Assembly: GCA_039590215.1 (NCBI GenBank)
Contig: JBDHFX010000107.1
Location: 1-6,284 of the forward strand
Direction of reading: 5' to 3'
Length of the DNA: 6,284 nucleotides
DNA from: CAMYLR01 sp039590215
Lineage (GTDB): Bacteria > Gemmatimonadota > Gemmatimonadetes > JACCXV01 > JAHWKZ01
The first letter of the stretch is position 1; the number at the start of each line of letters is the position of its first letter. The notes beneath the pieces were generated by a model. The model was not told the origin of the DNA and did not search any database. It saw only the letters and a program-made list of their open reading frames with translations. The translations under genes were made by a program, and so were the position numbers. Positions 5,771 to 6,284 of the stretch are shown here, in pieces.

Positions 5771-5945
5771 GACGTTCGCGCCGATGCGGGAGCGAGCAGC
5801 CGAGTTGCGATCCGACCCAAACCAGGTAGCCGCGATCCTGGATGCGGGACGTGAGGCAGCTCAGGAGGTGGCGCGAGAAACGATGCGCGAGGTGCGTGAG
5901 GCGCTCGGCCTATGGCAGACGTCGGATCGACCGGTCACAGCGTAA
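5676..5945 (+). pseudogene. trpS: Displaced C-terminal part of trpS (out of frame, internal deletion)
   Basis: The third frame from 5676 encodes LSTTISQVERQCRSAEIGCY and continues EDKMLMADVLIETFAPMRERAAELRSDP to VREALGL, ending at TAA 5943-5945. This is unmistakably the C-terminal anticodon-recognition region of bacterial TrpRS: the CRSAEIGC block, the APMRERAAEL helix and the terminal ETMREVREALGL helix. It is shifted relative to the catalytic part by an amount equal to a deletion of 2 bases modulo 3. Adding the two parts gives about 231 + 89 = 320 residues, some 15-20 short of a typical TrpRS, matching the missing RxRRxDPGxPxxCN stretch. A deletion of roughly 50-62 bases would explain both the frame change and the lost block. 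A short direct repeat, TCAGC, at 5677-5681 and 5689-5693 lies at the junction. No start codon with a convincing ribosome-binding site opens this frame, so it is not a separate gene. Confidence 0.85.
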
Positions 5946-6284
5946 AGCTCGAGACCCTCGACTTCGAGGGACCACTCGATCTCTTGGTCTATCTCGTGAG
6001 GAAGAACGAGGTAGATATCTACGACATCCCGATAGCATTGATTACCGAGCAGTTTCTCGAGTACGTCGAGGCGATGACGCGAGAGAAGCTGGAAAGTGCC
6101 GGCGAGTTCTTGCTGATGGCGGCGACGTTGATGCGAATAAAGGCTCAGATGCTGCTGCCGCAGCCGGACGTGGACGACGAGGAGATCGATGATCCACGGC
6201 GTGAGCTGGTGCTAAAGATCATCGAGTACCAGCAGTTCAAGGAGATCGCCGAGCACCTCCGGGACCACGAATCGTCGCGTCGTC
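5912..6284 (+). CDS. scpA: Segregation and condensation protein ScpA (5' part, runs off window)
   Basis: ScpA is the kleisin subunit of the bacterial SMC-ScpAB condensin, which bridges the SMC heads and helps compact and segregate chromosomes. The 124 codons seen carry the diagnostic N-terminal region: LDFEGPLDLLVYLVRKNEVDI (16-36), IPIALITEQFLEYVE (39-53), AGEFLLMAATLMRIKAQMLLP (63-83), the acidic linker DVDDEEIDDPRREL (86-99) and IIEYQQFKEIAEHL (103-116). The ATG at 5912 is the first possible start, because a TGA lies in frame at 5897-5899; GAGG (5898-5901) is 10 bases upstream. The gene overlaps the end of the trpS C-terminal frame by 34 bases, implying translational coupling within one operon. 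The 3' end is cut by the window, so the SMC-binding winged-helix C-terminus is not visible; scpB would be expected next. Confidence 0.96.
   Translation, partial: MADVGSTGHSVKLETLDFEGPLDLLVYLVRKNEVDIYDIPIALITEQFLEYVEAMTREKLESAGEFLLMAATLMRIKAQMLLPQPDVDDEEIDDPRRELVLKIIEYQQFKEIAEHLRDHESSRR

Overview
The window is ordinary-looking, high-GC (roughly 60% by eye) bacterial chromosome, densely packed with genes. It holds eight recognisable genes, no phage or transposon genes, no rRNA or tRNA genes and no CRISPR array. The phylum cannot be fixed from this stretch. High GC, a TTGACA/TAGGTT-type promoter, a probably leaderless archease mRNA and the M50 protease-trpS-scpA order fit several groups of mostly uncultured soil, sediment or marine bacteria (actinobacteria, acidobacteria, gemmatimonads and similar lineages). 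This is an inference, not an identification.

Left part (1-3897, all + strand): a cytoplasmic tetratricopeptide-repeat (TPR) protein is followed, after a 58-bp gap with its own plausible promoter, by an RNA-repair operon. This operon is archease, then the RNA ligase RtcB, then a class II aldolase/adducin-family enzyme. Archease is the known activator of RtcB, so the first two form a functional pair that joins RNA 2',3'-cyclic phosphate (or 3'-phosphate) ends to 5'-OH ends. The aldolase has no known link to RNA ligation. Its start overlaps the rtcB stop or follows it by two bases, so it is almost certainly co-transcribed and translationally coupled.

Middle (3894-4346): the gene for ribosomal protein S20 (rpsT) lies on the - strand and converges on the aldolase, the two sharing the palindromic CTAG that holds both stop codons. 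Upstream of rpsT is a 192-bp divergent intergenic region with two good sigma70-type promoters back to back, one for rpsT and one for the operon to the right.

Right part (4347-6284, + strand): a tightly overlapping operon of a membrane M50 (site-2-type) metalloprotease, tryptophanyl-tRNA synthetase (trpS) and the start of scpA (condensin partner of SMC), which runs off the window. The notable anomaly is in trpS. The catalytic domain, with its HIGN and KMSKT motifs, is intact, but near 5677 about 15-20 conserved codons appear to be missing and the frame changes. The C-terminal domain continues in another frame to 5945. Either trpS is a pseudogene here and another TrpRS exists, or the assembly has an error at this point.
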